A stretch of DNA of 42,302 bases, from positions 1-42,302 of IMG/VR virus record IMGVR_UViG_3300049203_000060; one strand, 5' to 3'. The notes beneath the pieces were generated by a model. That model had not been told where the DNA came from. It saw only the letters and a program-made list of their open reading frames with translations, and did not search any database. This DNA is from a virus. Each line of letters opens with the position of its first letter. Position 1 is the first letter of the stretch. Positions 1 to 9,676 of the stretch are shown here, in pieces. The translations under genes were made by a program, and so were the position numbers.

Positions 1-8
1 AGGTCACT

Positions 9-2288
9 ATGCCTTTGCTTAATACTCAGAACGTAAACGTAACAGCTCCGGACATGCAGCAGGGCCCTTCGATTGCCAAGGCTGGACAGGCATGGGACGC
101 GGTAGCTAGTTTTGGAAACAAGATGAGTAACTTTGGTGCGGAGCTTGCACAGAAGCGGAAACAGGCAGAGACTTCAAGTTTCGTAAACACCAGTGCGAAC
201 GATCTCGAGAGACATATCTCAGAGAAAGAAACTGAACTCCAGCAGAAATATGCAGGAGATCCTACAGGGTATTCTGCGGCCATGGCGGATGCTATGGACG
301 AATTCCACGAGACAAGAAAAGAGTCTTCCCCGAATGACGATGCCAAGAACATCTGGGAACAAAAGTTCTCTGATTACTCCACGACTATCAGAAATCGTGC
401 AGACTCTTGGGAGAACGCTTCGAGGGCTAAATATCAGATCGGTCAGATCGACAACTCTGTTTATAAAGATCGTCAGCACCTCGCCCAGAAACCAGACCCA
501 ACAAAGGCAGCACAGTTTCTCACCAATGCTTCCCAGATGGTGAATGACGGGAGAGCTCTTTGGTTTGATGATGCTGAAGCTGACAAACGTCTTCGCGCAT
601 ATGGAGGCGACATTTCTAATTCCCTAATGGAAGGGATGGAAGCAAACAAACAATACGGGGCTGCTCTCAATGTACTGAGCGGGAAGCACCCAACATCTAA
701 GATTCTCCTTGCCAACATGGAACCGGACAAGATCGCTAACTATAAAGATCGTTTCAACCGTCTCATGAAAGCAGAGAACGAGTTCAATAAGACTGTATTC
801 CGTAAACAACTTGGCGATGTATCGTACGATCTTCAACAAGGAAACAAAGTCACTCCCGAGGCTATTCGCGGTATTCAATCAAACATCAGTCAGCTTGACC
901 CAGAGGAACGCGCCTACGCTATGGACGACCTCAATCATAATCTCAAATATAACGAACTCCTTCAGAACGTGAAGTCCATGGATATGAAGGACGCTACAGC
1001 CATTGCCAATTTCTCTATCCCGCGTAAAGAGGGAGACTCTTTTAACGTGAAAGGTAGAGTGGAGATGGCAGAGAACTTCAAGAAGAAAGCGCAGGAAATT
1101 CTCAAGATGAGAACTGAACAACCAGCAGCTTTCTACGCTCAATCCGACAAAACTCTCGAGATCAAGTCTCAGATGGCCCTCGATTTCCAGAATCCTCAAG
1201 CGATGAAATCTTGGGTGGATGACATTGTTTCTAAACAGGAAAATGATAAGAACGGAGCTGATATCAAAATCATGACTCCAGAGATGTCAAAAACTTTCGG
1301 AGCGCAGATCAAGGGCGGAAACCCAGAGCTCGCAGAGAACGTGATCATGAGTCTCAAGTCTTCTATGAAGTCAGGTGGAGCTGATTATTACGGCAACGCT
1401 GTTTCAGACATGATAAAGAACCAAGACATCACACCAGTACAAGGTCTCGCGATGTTCATGGAGAACCCTTCTCAAAGGGCCGATCTCATGAACGCTACGA
1501 AGAATGAAAAACAGATTGAAGAGAGCTTCAAGCGTTTCACGACTTCAGATAAGTCTGTTAAGTCAATGATGAACGAAATTCCTGCTGATAAAGAAATCCA
1601 GCAGATCGTTAAAGCGATCGCTTCAGGAGACCCTAAAGGCGAAAGACTCTGGGTTACATCCTCTCTCAACAATGCCATGGAACTTGCGTACAAAGACGCT
1701 ATCGTGAATAAAGGGCTTGACCCTGAACAGGCGAAAGAAAGAGCTCTTTCTGTTGTAAAGAACAACTTCTCAGTAGCATACTCTGGTCGTTCTTCTGTCC
1801 TCATTCCTAAACAGTACGAGAACAAGAGAACAGCTATCGAAGACTTCATGGATGAGTCCCTCAGCTCTGAAAAGCTGAAGGCGATGGATATTGTTCCAGA
1901 TGCTTCTTATGAAGGTACTCAGGACCTTATTGGCGTAGACCCGAAAGAAAAATATATCAGTGATCTCGCGATGAGCGGTAAGTGGGTATCAAATAATTCC
2001 GGAAATGGTGCCTTCCTTGCGAAGGAACAGAAAGACGGGACAATGGCAGCAGTTCGCGATTCGAAAGGAAACCTTGTTGAGGTTCACTTCGATAAGATGC
2101 GCGACAATGGCTACCTCCTCACAGATGAAATGAGAAAGCAACAACAGATCATCGATGATCTCCGCGACGAAGCGAAGACAAGCGGTGAAGCTGCTGTCCA
2201 GGTTAAATTCGCTCAGTCGCGAATTGCCAAGCTCAAGAGAGAGCAAGGCGCAGGAACAAAACGTAGCACAGCCGGGAGATCGTTCTAA
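9..2288 (+). CDS. internal virion protein (gp15-like, probably ejected)
   Basis: A 759-residue, highly charged, mostly helical protein with no cysteine-rich or membrane segment. The N-terminus (Pro-Leu-Leu-Asn, then a Gly/Ala-rich helix and a Lys/Gln/Glu-rich coiled coil at about 35-90) is the usual beginning of the internal core protein that follows the gp14-like protein in T7/BPP-1-type phages. An AGGT sequence 5 bases before the ATG is the only ribosome site visible in the window. The stop overlaps the next ATG by one base, as in a translationally coupled late operon. Its place after tail-tube B and the gp14-like gene (if the map is circular) and before two more large virion proteins supports a DNA-ejection role. 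Family assignment is by context and overall pattern, not by a diagnostic motif. Confidence 0.6.
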   Translation: MPLLNTQNVNVTAPDMQQGPSIAKAGQAWDAVASFGNKMSNFGAELAQKRKQAETSSFVNTSANDLERHISEKETELQQKYAGDPTGYSAAMADAMDEFHETRKESSPNDDAKNIWEQKFSDYSTTIRNRADSWENASRAKYQIGQIDNSVYKDRQHLAQKPDPTKAAQFLTNASQMVNDGRALWFDDAEADKRLRAYGGDISNSLMEGMEANKQYGAALNVLSGKHPTSKILLANMEPDKIANYKDRFNRLMKAENEFNKTVFRKQLGDVSYDLQQGNKVTPEAIRGIQSNISQLDPEERAYAMDDLNHNLKYNELLQNVKSMDMKDATAIANFSIPRKEGDSFNVKGRVEMAENFKKKAQEILKMRTEQPAAFYAQSDKTLEIKSQMALDFQNPQAMKSWVDDIVSKQENDKNGADIKIMTPEMSKTFGAQIKGGNPELAENVIMSLKSSMKSGGADYYGNAVSDMIKNQDITPVQGLAMFMENPSQRADLMNATKNEKQIEESFKRFTTSDKSVKSMMNEIPADKEIQQIVKAIASGDPKGERLWVTSSLNNAMELAYKDAIVNKGLDPEQAKERALSVVKNNFSVAYSGRSSVLIPKQYENKRTAIEDFMDESLSSEKLKAMDIVPDASYEGTQDLIGVDPKEKYISDLAMSGKWVSNNSGNGAFLAKEQKDGTMAAVRDSKGNLVEVHFDKMRDNGYLLTDEMRKQQQIIDDLRDEAKTSGEAAVQVKFAQSRIAKLKREQGAGTKRSTAGRSF

Positions 2289-2620
2289 TGCTACCAATGA
2301 ACCAGAAGTTCACACCTGATCAGGGCCCTAACATCGGAACCTTTGAGGCGGCTCTCGAGCTCGCCTCTATGGATACCTTCATGGGAGGTCTCGCTCGTGA
2401 TACGGCCATGGGCGATATGGGAGGAAAGAAACTCTCCCCAGAAGAACTCAATGATAAGTACCAAGATGTTGAAGTTCCGTTCAATAAGGAAATGCCAGAG
2501 GTCGCTGCCTTCCATCTGAACGAAGAAGGAAAGAAAAGAAGAAAGCTCAATGAGATTATCTCCTCCGGCCCAAAAGGCACGTTCTATAACCAAGTTGTAA
2601 ATCTTGGACAGACCCGGTAG
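2288..2620 (+). CDS. N-terminal part of a frameshifted virion protein
   Basis: This frame gives 110 residues (starts M-L-P-M-N-Q-K) and stops at TAG 2618-2620. A GGGAGA site precedes the ATG, which shares a base with the upstream stop. The frame then continues as clearly protein-like sequence one base back (-1), from about 2590 to 3810, without any ATG, GTG or TTG in that frame before 2788. The open overlap in which the shift must occur is 2590-2617. One extra C in the run at 2613-2615 would restore a single reading frame of about 508 codons. I therefore read this as the first fifth of one gene broken by a sequencing error, a mutation or a programmed shift. No enzymatic motif is visible in this part. 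Confidence 0.75.
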   Translation: MLPMNQKFTPDQGPNIGTFEAALELASMDTFMGGLARDTAMGDMGGKKLSPEELNDKYQDVEVPFNKEMPEVAAFHLNEEGKKRRKLNEIISSGPKGTFYNQVVNLGQTR

Positions 2621-3810
2621 AGTTTGGTGTTGGTGCCTTTACAGGCTGGGGCCTTCGTGGTCTTGGAGCTGTTGCGAAAGGTAGTCAGTTCACGGCCTTC
2701 AAGAAAGCAGGAGAGCTTCTCACAAACGGCGGATTCGCCGGGGAAGCTGCTGAAGGTATCATTGGTAACGCTCTCCTCGAGCCCATCATGTATGGCCAGT
2801 CCAAGAGAGCTCAAGCCGACTACACCCTGGAAGACGCGTTCATGTCGGTAGTGGGCGGCGGTCTTGCCGCACCTATGGTTAAAACAGGCCTCCAATTTGG
2901 CCTTGGTAAGTTCACACAGCTACCCGACTCAGTGACAGGTCTCGCTATCAAAAACACCGTAGGACAGGTCCTAGAGGGTTATAAACCAACTCCAGAGATC
3001 CACGCCAAAGCGTACCGGGACATTGCTCTTAAAAATCCGGTTGATACTTCTCAACTCGGGGAAGTACGCAATTCGTACAAGTTTTCTCCGGCAACGGTAG
3101 ATGAGGTTTCTGCTCGTCCGTTTTACATGGCAGGGGACTCTCTCGATCGTCCGAAGAGTATCGACGATATTTTCAACATTACGGATAATCCGAATTTTGC
3201 GAACAACATAGCGGCTCATCCGATGGATGATTCAATCAATGATGTTTTCGAAGTGAAGCTCAACGAAGCGAAGCTCGTGGATTACGATACGATCAAGGAC
3301 ACACTCAAGGCCGCTAACGGCGATGAAGTGAAGGTCAAAGCGATCATGGATGAGCTCAAGACTCAAGGCTACGATGGGATTATGAAGTCAGATGCGGAAG
3401 CTGGTCATAATGCTGTTCATATTTTTGATGAATCGAAAGCGAAGGTAACAGAATCTTCTCGCTTCAAGTCTGACCCTAAATCAGTTCCTTCTATAAGCCC
3501 AGAAGAAGTAGAGAAAATAAGAAACGCAGCTAGAGCTCGTGAGAACCAGATTGGATTCGATAGTCAAGTGGATAAAGAGTTTAACGACTTCATTCTCCCT
3601 GACGAACTTAAATCCGCTGACTCTTCTAAGATAGATGCTGAAATGGATGAAACTCTCAAGACATTTGATGGAATGGATAAGGAAGGGATGCTTTCTTCAG
3701 CTTCCAAAGAAGCACTCGAACAGGTTAAGATGAGTAAACAGAAAAGACAATCAATCCCAGAGATTGCATCTGACTTCTTCAACTGTCTCATAAACGGTGG
3801 TGCCGCATGA
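2590..3810 (+). CDS. C-terminal part of the frameshifted virion protein, probable ADP-ribosyltransferase-like domain
   Basis: The frame is open from 2590 and has no start codon before ATG 2788, yet the stretch 2611-2787 encodes convincing protein (D-P-V-E-F-G-V-G-A-F-T-G, then Gly/Ala-rich helices). So it is most likely the continuation of the gene starting at 2288. The middle of the protein (about 3100-3450) has the pattern of ART domains in phage polyvalent proteins: R-P-F-Y-M-A-G-D near its start, then N-P and a beta strand V-F-E-V-K-L, ending with G-Y-D-G-I and H-N-A-V-H-I-F-D. Such domains are known in virion proteins injected with the DNA. The C-terminus is acidic and helical. Its stop overlaps the next ATG (ATGA). 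The ART call is by pattern and moderate; the catalytic residues are not certain. Confidence 0.6.
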   Translation, partial: PSCKSWTDPVEFGVGAFTGWGLRGLGAVAKGSQFTAFKKAGELLTNGGFAGEAAEGIIGNALLEPIMYGQSKRAQADYTLEDAFMSVVGGGLAAPMVKTGLQFGLGKFTQLPDSVTGLAIKNTVGQVLEGYKPTPEIHAKAYRDIALKNPVDTSQLGEVRNSYKFSPATVDEVSARPFYMAGDSLDRPKSIDDIFNITDNPNFANNIAAHPMDDSINDVFEVKLNEAKLVDYDTIKDTLKAANGDEVKVKAIMDELKTQGYDGIMKSDAEAGHNAVHIFDESKAKVTESSRFKSDPKSVPSISPEEVEKIRNAARARENQIGFDSQVDKEFNDFILPDELKSADSSKIDAEMDETLKTFDGMDKEGMLSSASKEALEQVKMSKQKRQSIPEIASDFFNCLINGGAA

Positions 3811-6323
3811 CTTCTTGTTCGATATTCGTCAACAACAAATACCAGAAGCTCAAAGAATCTATGGGAGCTGAACTGGATGAGATGCTTGGGGATATTGAAG
3901 AACTAAGAGTTCGTTCTCGCACTCCGGAGAGCTTCAAGAAGAAAGTTACACAATACATCAAGGATGTATCTGAGGAGACGATGCTGAATGAACGTGAGCA
4001 GATCAGACAGATCGCGAAACGTGAGCACAACCTTAAGCGTATGGCAGATCCTGGTTACAGAGGGAATCATGCCGAAGCTCTGGCATCACTTCTCAGAACA
4101 ACGAACTATAACGTCAAACATGGTAGTATGTCGGTTGAGTCTGTTATGGGCTCATTCCAGAAGAAGTATAATACCATGCTTGAGCAGTCTCTCACAGAAG
4201 GAGAGATGAAGGCCCTTGCTTCGAAAGGTATGGACCGTGACATCATCAAGTATCTCGCATCAGGCGGGAAGGCTGATGTTCCGGATGCAGTTAAGAAAGT
4301 TGGTGATCTCTTCAGAAAGTTTCAGGACAAGATTTACGCTGACAAGAAGGCATCGGGTATCGAGGTTAATTACCGCGAGAACTACGCTGTCAACCAGAGA
4401 GATATCTATAACGTGAACAAGATGGAAACAGAGTTCACGAAGACTTCATGGGCAGAGCTTGTTCACTCCAGACTGGATGTGGAAAAGACTTTCCCTCTTA
4501 TGCCGGATAAGGCAGAGCAGATGAAATATCTGGAAGACGTTTATGATGGCTTTGTTCAAAGAGCGAAAGACGTGGAAGCTGTTGACTTCAACAACATTCC
4601 AAAGGACCTCATCAAGTCTTCCATCCAGAGAAAGAACCTTAAGCCACGTACGATGCATTTCACAGAGGACGGTCTCGCTTCAATGTGGGAAGAGTTCGCT
4701 GATAAATCAGTACTCGATGCGATGGTAGCAGACGGAGCCCGTGCGGCCCGTGATATTGGCGTGTATGAAGTTCTTGGTCCAAATGGGCAGAACGAGTTCA
4801 ATACACTCAAACAGAAAACAATCAGAAACATTCAACAAGAAATCAGAAGTACTACTGACGAGAAGCTGAAGACCAAACTACAGAAACAGATTGAAGATAT
4901 CAACTCTCGAAGCAAAGGCTCTCTGTATAATTTCGAAGGAGATTATGAATCACTGTGGGCGAATATCAATGGGACCACCGATCATGTTGGCGGCAAAACG
5001 CTGGCCAATGCAGCTCAAAACCTTCGGTCCCTCACCTCAATGCAAGTTCTCGGTGGTTCAATGTTCACCGCCCTTACGGATATTTTCAATGGTGTCACCG
5101 CCCTCAACATGGCAACTGGTCAAGGCTACTTCAAGTCCATGGGTGATGTGGGCATGGGTCTCCTCAAGACGTTTCCACCGGGAGAGCAGAAGCGTATCGC
5201 AGGGATGACGAACATCGCTCTCGAGACAGCTATGGGGAACATTCTCCGCGGTGCAAACTCAGAGGGTGTTACGAAAGCAATCAACAACATGAACTATTGG
5301 TATTCGAAAGTGAATCCAATTGCAGCTCAAGGTAGATTCCACCGTGTAGCAGCTACCATGATGTTCGGTATGCGTATGGCGGACAAGATTTCCGCTTCGT
5401 GGAAAGACATGGATGTTCACGTGAAGAAAACTCTTGAAAGAGCAGGAATCAACGAGGTTGATCTTGAAGCTCTAAGAGCTACGTCTGTCGAAGTGAAAGA
5501 CGGACATAATATCATCAGCCCTACAGCAATTTCGAATATCACTGACGACCAAGCGAAGGCAGCGATCGCGGCACGTAAAGCGATTGACCCTTCATTCTGG
5601 GCAACCAAGCCTGACGAGTACCGCGCTCACCTTGCACGTAGAATGGATGTGATGTTTGATGAATTTGGAAACTTTGCAGCTCCGAACCCCGGTCTTCGCG
5701 AGAGGGCCTTCCTGCATGGAGCGACCAATAAGGGCACGTACGGGGGAGAATTTCTCCGTACCATTGCCATGCTAAAAGCGTTCACGGTGAAACAGGCTTC
5801 TATCATGCAGAAGATTTACATGAACTCTGACACCAAAGCTGGCAAGGTCCAGCATCTTTCCGCTCAAACCCTTGGGCTGATGGGCATGGGGTATGTGGCC
5901 CTATCGCTTAAAGCGGTAGCTATGGGCGAGACACCTCCGGATCCTTCGAATCCTCAGACGATGAAGCGTATCGCTCTCCAGTCAGGGGCCTTTGGATATA
6001 TTGGCGACACTCTCCTCCACGAAGGCGGAAGAGGCGCAGGACCTACAGTGGCCTTTATTGGTGGTCCCGTGGCATCGAAGGTCGATCAGTTCACGGCAAC
6101 AGCTAAAAAGCTCATTACGGGCGAGGGAAGCCTCAAATCGCTGGGAGAACTGGCTGACTTCGTACCAGGGAATAACCTTCATGCTCTAAAAATGGGGATG
6201 GCTTATACCGTTCTCGACGACTTCAAGGAAGCGTCCTCTCCCGGTCATAAAGAGCGTATGCGCAAGAGAAGACGTGAGGCAGAGGGCCTGATGTGGCAGC
6301 CTAAAAAAATCTCTGATATTTAG
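3807..6323 (+). CDS. large internal virion protein (gp16-like, polyvalent type)
   Basis: An 838-residue protein starting in an ATGA overlap with the preceding gene. The first 200 residues are charged and helical, with coiled-coil character. The middle (about 330-420) holds a further coiled coil. The C-terminal half is enriched in Met, Ala and Gly with amphipathic stretches (for example around 680-720), which suits a protein that must cross or line a channel. I see no transglycosylase motif (no SLT-type E-S-G), unlike T7 gp16. It is the last of three large virion genes in a row before the tail-fibre region, the place of the biggest ejected protein in related phages. The function is inferred from size, composition and order. 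A GTAC-type element lies right at its stop codon and belongs to the next gene. Confidence 0.6.
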   Translation: MTSCSIFVNNKYQKLKESMGAELDEMLGDIEELRVRSRTPESFKKKVTQYIKDVSEETMLNEREQIRQIAKREHNLKRMADPGYRGNHAEALASLLRTTNYNVKHGSMSVESVMGSFQKKYNTMLEQSLTEGEMKALASKGMDRDIIKYLASGGKADVPDAVKKVGDLFRKFQDKIYADKKASGIEVNYRENYAVNQRDIYNVNKMETEFTKTSWAELVHSRLDVEKTFPLMPDKAEQMKYLEDVYDGFVQRAKDVEAVDFNNIPKDLIKSSIQRKNLKPRTMHFTEDGLASMWEEFADKSVLDAMVADGARAARDIGVYEVLGPNGQNEFNTLKQKTIRNIQQEIRSTTDEKLKTKLQKQIEDINSRSKGSLYNFEGDYESLWANINGTTDHVGGKTLANAAQNLRSLTSMQVLGGSMFTALTDIFNGVTALNMATGQGYFKSMGDVGMGLLKTFPPGEQKRIAGMTNIALETAMGNILRGANSEGVTKAINNMNYWYSKVNPIAAQGRFHRVAATMMFGMRMADKISASWKDMDVHVKKTLERAGINEVDLEALRATSVEVKDGHNIISPTAISNITDDQAKAAIAARKAIDPSFWATKPDEYRAHLARRMDVMFDEFGNFAAPNPGLRERAFLHGATNKGTYGGEFLRTIAMLKAFTVKQASIMQKIYMNSDTKAGKVQHLSAQTLGLMGMGYVALSLKAVAMGETPPDPSNPQTMKRIALQSGAFGYIGDTLLHEGGRGAGPTVAFIGGPVASKVDQFTATAKKLITGEGSLKSLGELADFVPGNNLHALKMGMAYTVLDDFKEASSPGHKERMRKRRREAEGLMWQPKKISDI

Positions 6324-6340
6324 TACCAATATCGTACCAA
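6321..6340 (+). promoter_or_regulatory. GTAC-N7-GTAC element, copy A
   Basis: GTAC at 6323-6326 and 6334-6337 are separated by CAATATC. The copy overlaps the stop of the large virion gene and lies 59 bases before the GTG of the next gene. It is nearly identical to copy B at 34196 (GTAC-GAATATC-GTAC). Copies recur at five other places. No -35 is obvious here, so it is either an operator or a phage-specific promoter. Confidence 0.6.
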
Positions 6341-6395
6341 GTATCACACAATAATCTAAACGAACCTAAGAAGCCCTTAAGGTGTGGAGGTTATT

Positions 6396-7838
6396 GTGTC
6401 AGGAATTGAAGCGCGTCCAACGTCAGGTAAACTAGAAAACACAGGCAAAGATCTCCGTGAAAGACACTTCCTTACAGGCCAGCCTGTCGGGTCAGGTCGT
6501 AGAGCTCTTGACACTGTTCATCTTGGTTACTACATCGTATCGGATTCTGTTTCGATTGAAGCCACTTCTGACGATAACCTCGTAAAAATTACCGCTCACG
6601 GTGCGAAGAAGGGAGACCTTTGTCGTATCATTTCCTCCACGAATAACATTCAGGAATTCGAAATCGCTATCGATGAGATCGTGGATGCTAATTCGTTCCG
6701 CCTTGGGGCTGTATTATCTGCTTCTCTTGAGGCCGGTGATACAGTCACCATCTTACGTGCTATCTCGCCTAAGTTCAGCGATACAGGGGCCCAGTATGTT
6801 CTTGGCGACCCAGCCCCCATAGCTTTCAGAAAAGATGGTGCTCTTCAGGAAGTAGTACTCGATACAGCAACCCCTTCGAACAATGAGCCACTCCCTGTTA
6901 AGCTCATGGGAATCAACGGGACCATTAACCTCACGGCGAATGATCTCGATATTTCTTCTGATCATGCGGAAGACTCTATCGCAATTGGTGACGGGACAAC
7001 GATTGCGGCCGTAAAACCAATCACGCAAGAACTCAAAGTCAACGATGCTGATACAAACGCGAAGCTCGTTGATACCAATGACTACCTCAATACGATCGCA
7101 GGGAACACAACTGACGCGTCCTCATTCCTGTCAGGAATCCAGAACATCGTCTCTCTGGAAGCTACACAGCTTCTCATTCACGATCTGATCAATGATCTGA
7201 AAACTCTTCAGACTACCCAGAACACTCATACTGATGGTATTGAAGGGAAACTTGATTCTCTGATAGCGAAAGATTATGCGACTCAGACGACTCTCGCTGC
7301 TCTCAAGACAGTTATTGATCTTCATGCGAAGCTCTCAGATACTCAGCCAGTCAGTGCTGCTTCTCTCCCGCTTCCTACTGGAGCTGCTACTTCCGCCAAA
7401 CAAGATACAGTCATCACCTCACTTGGAAATATCGACACTGATCTCGGGGCCCCTGCTGATACAGCAGTAACTTCTCCCGCAGCATCTGGCTCAGTGATTG
7501 CGCTCCTTAAGGGGCTTCTCACTCTCATTGCTTCAACGAATACGAAGCTCGACACGCTGGATACGAACTCGTCTCCAGACCTAAATTCTACTGCCAACAT
7601 GACCTCTACGGGGTCAACAACCGTAACACCCCCAGCTTCCGCTCGCGGGATGATTATTCAAAACTCAACTGAATCAGCGACAGCTATCCGTATAGCGGGT
7701 TCAGCACAGACACCATCGGCTTCCGTAGGATTTTTCCTCGGGCCAGGACAGTCAACGTCATACATGCCAGCGGGTCCGTTTAAGTATTTCGCGGTTGATG
7801 GTGTTGCCCCAGATGCGTGTGTTCTCTGGTTTGTATAA
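6396..7838 (+). CDS. tail-associated structural protein, coiled-coil
   Basis: The GTG at 6396 is preceded at 5 bases by a perfect GGAGG (6386-6390), so I prefer it to the GTG at 6384, which overlaps that site. The product is 480 residues. Its N-terminal third is beta-rich. Residues 230-400 contain repeated heptad-like segments rich in Leu, Thr and Asp (L-D-S-L-I-A-K, L-P-T-G-A-A-T-S-A-K-Q-D), a composition very common in phage tail-fibre or adaptor proteins. The C-terminal 80 residues look like a compact beta domain ending in C-V-L-W-F-V. It lies between the ejected proteins and a second adhesin-like protein and has its own regulatory element. A tail fibre, fibre adaptor or collar protein is likely. 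No enzymatic motif is seen. Confidence 0.55.
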   Translation: MSGIEARPTSGKLENTGKDLRERHFLTGQPVGSGRRALDTVHLGYYIVSDSVSIEATSDDNLVKITAHGAKKGDLCRIISSTNNIQEFEIAIDEIVDANSFRLGAVLSASLEAGDTVTILRAISPKFSDTGAQYVLGDPAPIAFRKDGALQEVVLDTATPSNNEPLPVKLMGINGTINLTANDLDISSDHAEDSIAIGDGTTIAAVKPITQELKVNDADTNAKLVDTNDYLNTIAGNTTDASSFLSGIQNIVSLEATQLLIHDLINDLKTLQTTQNTHTDGIEGKLDSLIAKDYATQTTLAALKTVIDLHAKLSDTQPVSAASLPLPTGAATSAKQDTVITSLGNIDTDLGAPADTAVTSPAASGSVIALLKGLLTLIASTNTKLDTLDTNSSPDLNSTANMTSTGSTTVTPPASARGMIIQNSTESATAIRIAGSAQTPSASVGFFLGPGQSTSYMPAGPFKYFAVDGVAPDACVLWFV

Positions 7839-7846
7839 GGAGCTTT

Positions 7847-9676
7847 ATGTTTAGGTTTGCAGTTCTTATTACGATTCTAACAGCAGCGGTCACGCTTTTT
7901 GTAGACTTCGCTTTCGCGCAAGGGGACGCTCCTCCATTTATTAAGGGCCAGCAAGCTACTGCGAAGTCAGTAGCATCTGTTATTCAAGTCCCGGCCAAAC
8001 AGGCCACTAAGATTTCAAGCTCTCAAACGCACCTTGATCTCAATAACACAAACCTTCTCGAGAACTCAGGGTTTGAGCATGTAACTGTCAATACTGGCTG
8101 GACAGGTGCCGTTACTGGTACAGCAGTCATCAGTTACACGCAAGACTCTTCCTGCATGCAAGGGTCTGGTAAATGTATCCGGATCACTTGTAACGGAGGA
8201 GCATCCGGCGGAACGTGCTCTTTCAAACAATCTCCCACGACGACAGCAGGGCTCAATACGCTCATTGGCGCTTACTACAAGTCAGAAGCTAAGGGCGTAT
8301 CATCTGGCCCTACTACAGTCCTTTATACGCTCGTAGGCGGCACTCGTACATCATCACTAGATGTCTCGAATAGTGGCACGACAGAAAACTGGGCACCTTG
8401 GTTCGTGAATGAAGTTTCTGGCACAAGTGCCGGGCTCGAAGCACTGATAACCGTAGGTGCATCTAACGAAATTGATTTATCACTGGATTGGGCGAAGGTG
8501 AGTCCGGGTGAAATTCCGAATGCTTCAATCATAACTCCGTGGACAGCGGGAGCTTGTACTAGTTCACACACGACAAACACAATTACAACTTGTAAGTATC
8601 GCCAGATCGGGGATTCAATTCAGATTGCTTTTAAGAATACTTATACAGGAGTCCCGAACGCTGCGAACTTAACTTTTACACTTCCAAATTCGTGGGTAAT
8701 GGATACGAGCAAAATGCTGTCTGCTACCACCCAGACCAAGCTTGGAGAGGCTTTCATTAGCGATACGGGAGTTAACACTTACCCACAAGTAGCTTACTAT
8801 AGCACATCATCCTCAATCCTAATTGTTCAGAGCACGACCGCATCTGGAACAAACCCCGTGAACCTTACCAATGGTAATGCTGTAACTGCTACCTCTCCCG
8901 TCAATCTAAACAGCACTGACTTTGTTGAAACAAATATTTTCGTCCCCATCGCCAACCTTGCTGGCTCAACTCAAGTCTTCGCGTCTCAGTGTGGGGCGGG
9001 GTGTGAGAATCACTTTACCGCGCTGATCACTGACGGAGCAGTCACCACGACTGTCTCGGGCGAAAACGTGGACTGGATTAATGGGAACTGTACTAATGCT
9101 TCCACAGGTAACTATGTTTGCACATTCAATTCTAATCTCTTTACAGTACCCCCTGTTTGCGTAGCAACCACAACAGCGACAGGAGCAATCATTGGAGGTT
9201 TAGCAACCTCGACTAACTACTCTCTCGGAAGTATCTCTAGGGCGGACACGTTAGGGTTGTTGGATACAAGCTTCTATCTGACTTGTGACAAGCAAGGCGC
9301 CGACTACATTTCATCTCGCACCATCGTGGGGTCGTTTAAAGACATGGTTACAACTCCAAACTCAGGCAAGCCCGTCATTTACTCGGGAGCCGTTGATGCC
9401 ACAGGTGTGGTTTCGGGAGAACTTGGAGATTTAATAAATGGAAACTGTTCAATCTCTGGGACATCAATTTATACCTGCACATTAAACGCGAACAAGGTTT
9501 CCGCTAAGCCTGTCTGTCAAATAGCCATAGACAATGCCGCCGTAAACAATCTTGTAGGTTTTTACGACTACACCAACGCAACGACATCATCAATTAAGTT
9601 CATAACCCAAAGTTCTGCAACCGGTTCGGCAGCGGCAAGGGCCTTTACCTTCCTCTGCCATGGAGTGCTCCCATGA
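7847..9676 (+). CDS. adhesin or tail-fibre-like protein with N-terminal signal peptide
   Basis: AAGGAG at 7837-7842 sits 4 bases before ATG 7847, so that start is preferred over the upstream in-frame codon at 7817. The 609-residue product begins with a hydrophobic segment (residues 5-23) ending in F-A-F-A followed by Q-G-D, a textbook signal-peptidase I site. After about 60 residues comes a probable carbohydrate-binding beta domain (N-L-L-E-N-S-G-F-E, later W-T-G). This is followed by a fibre-like domain (Y-R-Q-I-G-D-S-I-Q-I) and two Cys-containing repeats near the C-terminus, each with an I-N-G-N-C start and a Y-x-C-T-x-N pattern. Phage tail fibres normally lack export signals. Export to the periplasm or outer surface, or a membrane-anchored form, is therefore a real alternative. 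Its stop overlaps the next gene (ATGATG). Confidence 0.6.
   Translation: MFRFAVLITILTAAVTLFVDFAFAQGDAPPFIKGQQATAKSVASVIQVPAKQATKISSSQTHLDLNNTNLLENSGFEHVTVNTGWTGAVTGTAVISYTQDSSCMQGSGKCIRITCNGGASGGTCSFKQSPTTTAGLNTLIGAYYKSEAKGVSSGPTTVLYTLVGGTRTSSLDVSNSGTTENWAPWFVNEVSGTSAGLEALITVGASNEIDLSLDWAKVSPGEIPNASIITPWTAGACTSSHTTNTITTCKYRQIGDSIQIAFKNTYTGVPNAANLTFTLPNSWVMDTSKMLSATTQTKLGEAFISDTGVNTYPQVAYYSTSSSILIVQSTTASGTNPVNLTNGNAVTATSPVNLNSTDFVETNIFVPIANLAGSTQVFASQCGAGCENHFTALITDGAVTTTVSGENVDWINGNCTNASTGNYVCTFNSNLFTVPPVCVATTTATGAIIGGLATSTNYSLGSISRADTLGLLDTSFYLTCDKQGADYISSRTIVGSFKDMVTTPNSGKPVIYSGAVDATGVVSGELGDLINGNCSISGTSIYTCTLNANKVSAKPVCQIAIDNAAVNNLVGFYDYTNATTSSIKFITQSSATGSAAARAFTFLCHGVLP

Noticed and set aside
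6396-9676. Diversity-generating retroelement, suggested by the BPP-1-like head genes
   Set aside because: No reverse transcriptase motif in any frame of the window and no template/variable repeat pair noticed in or after the adhesin genes.
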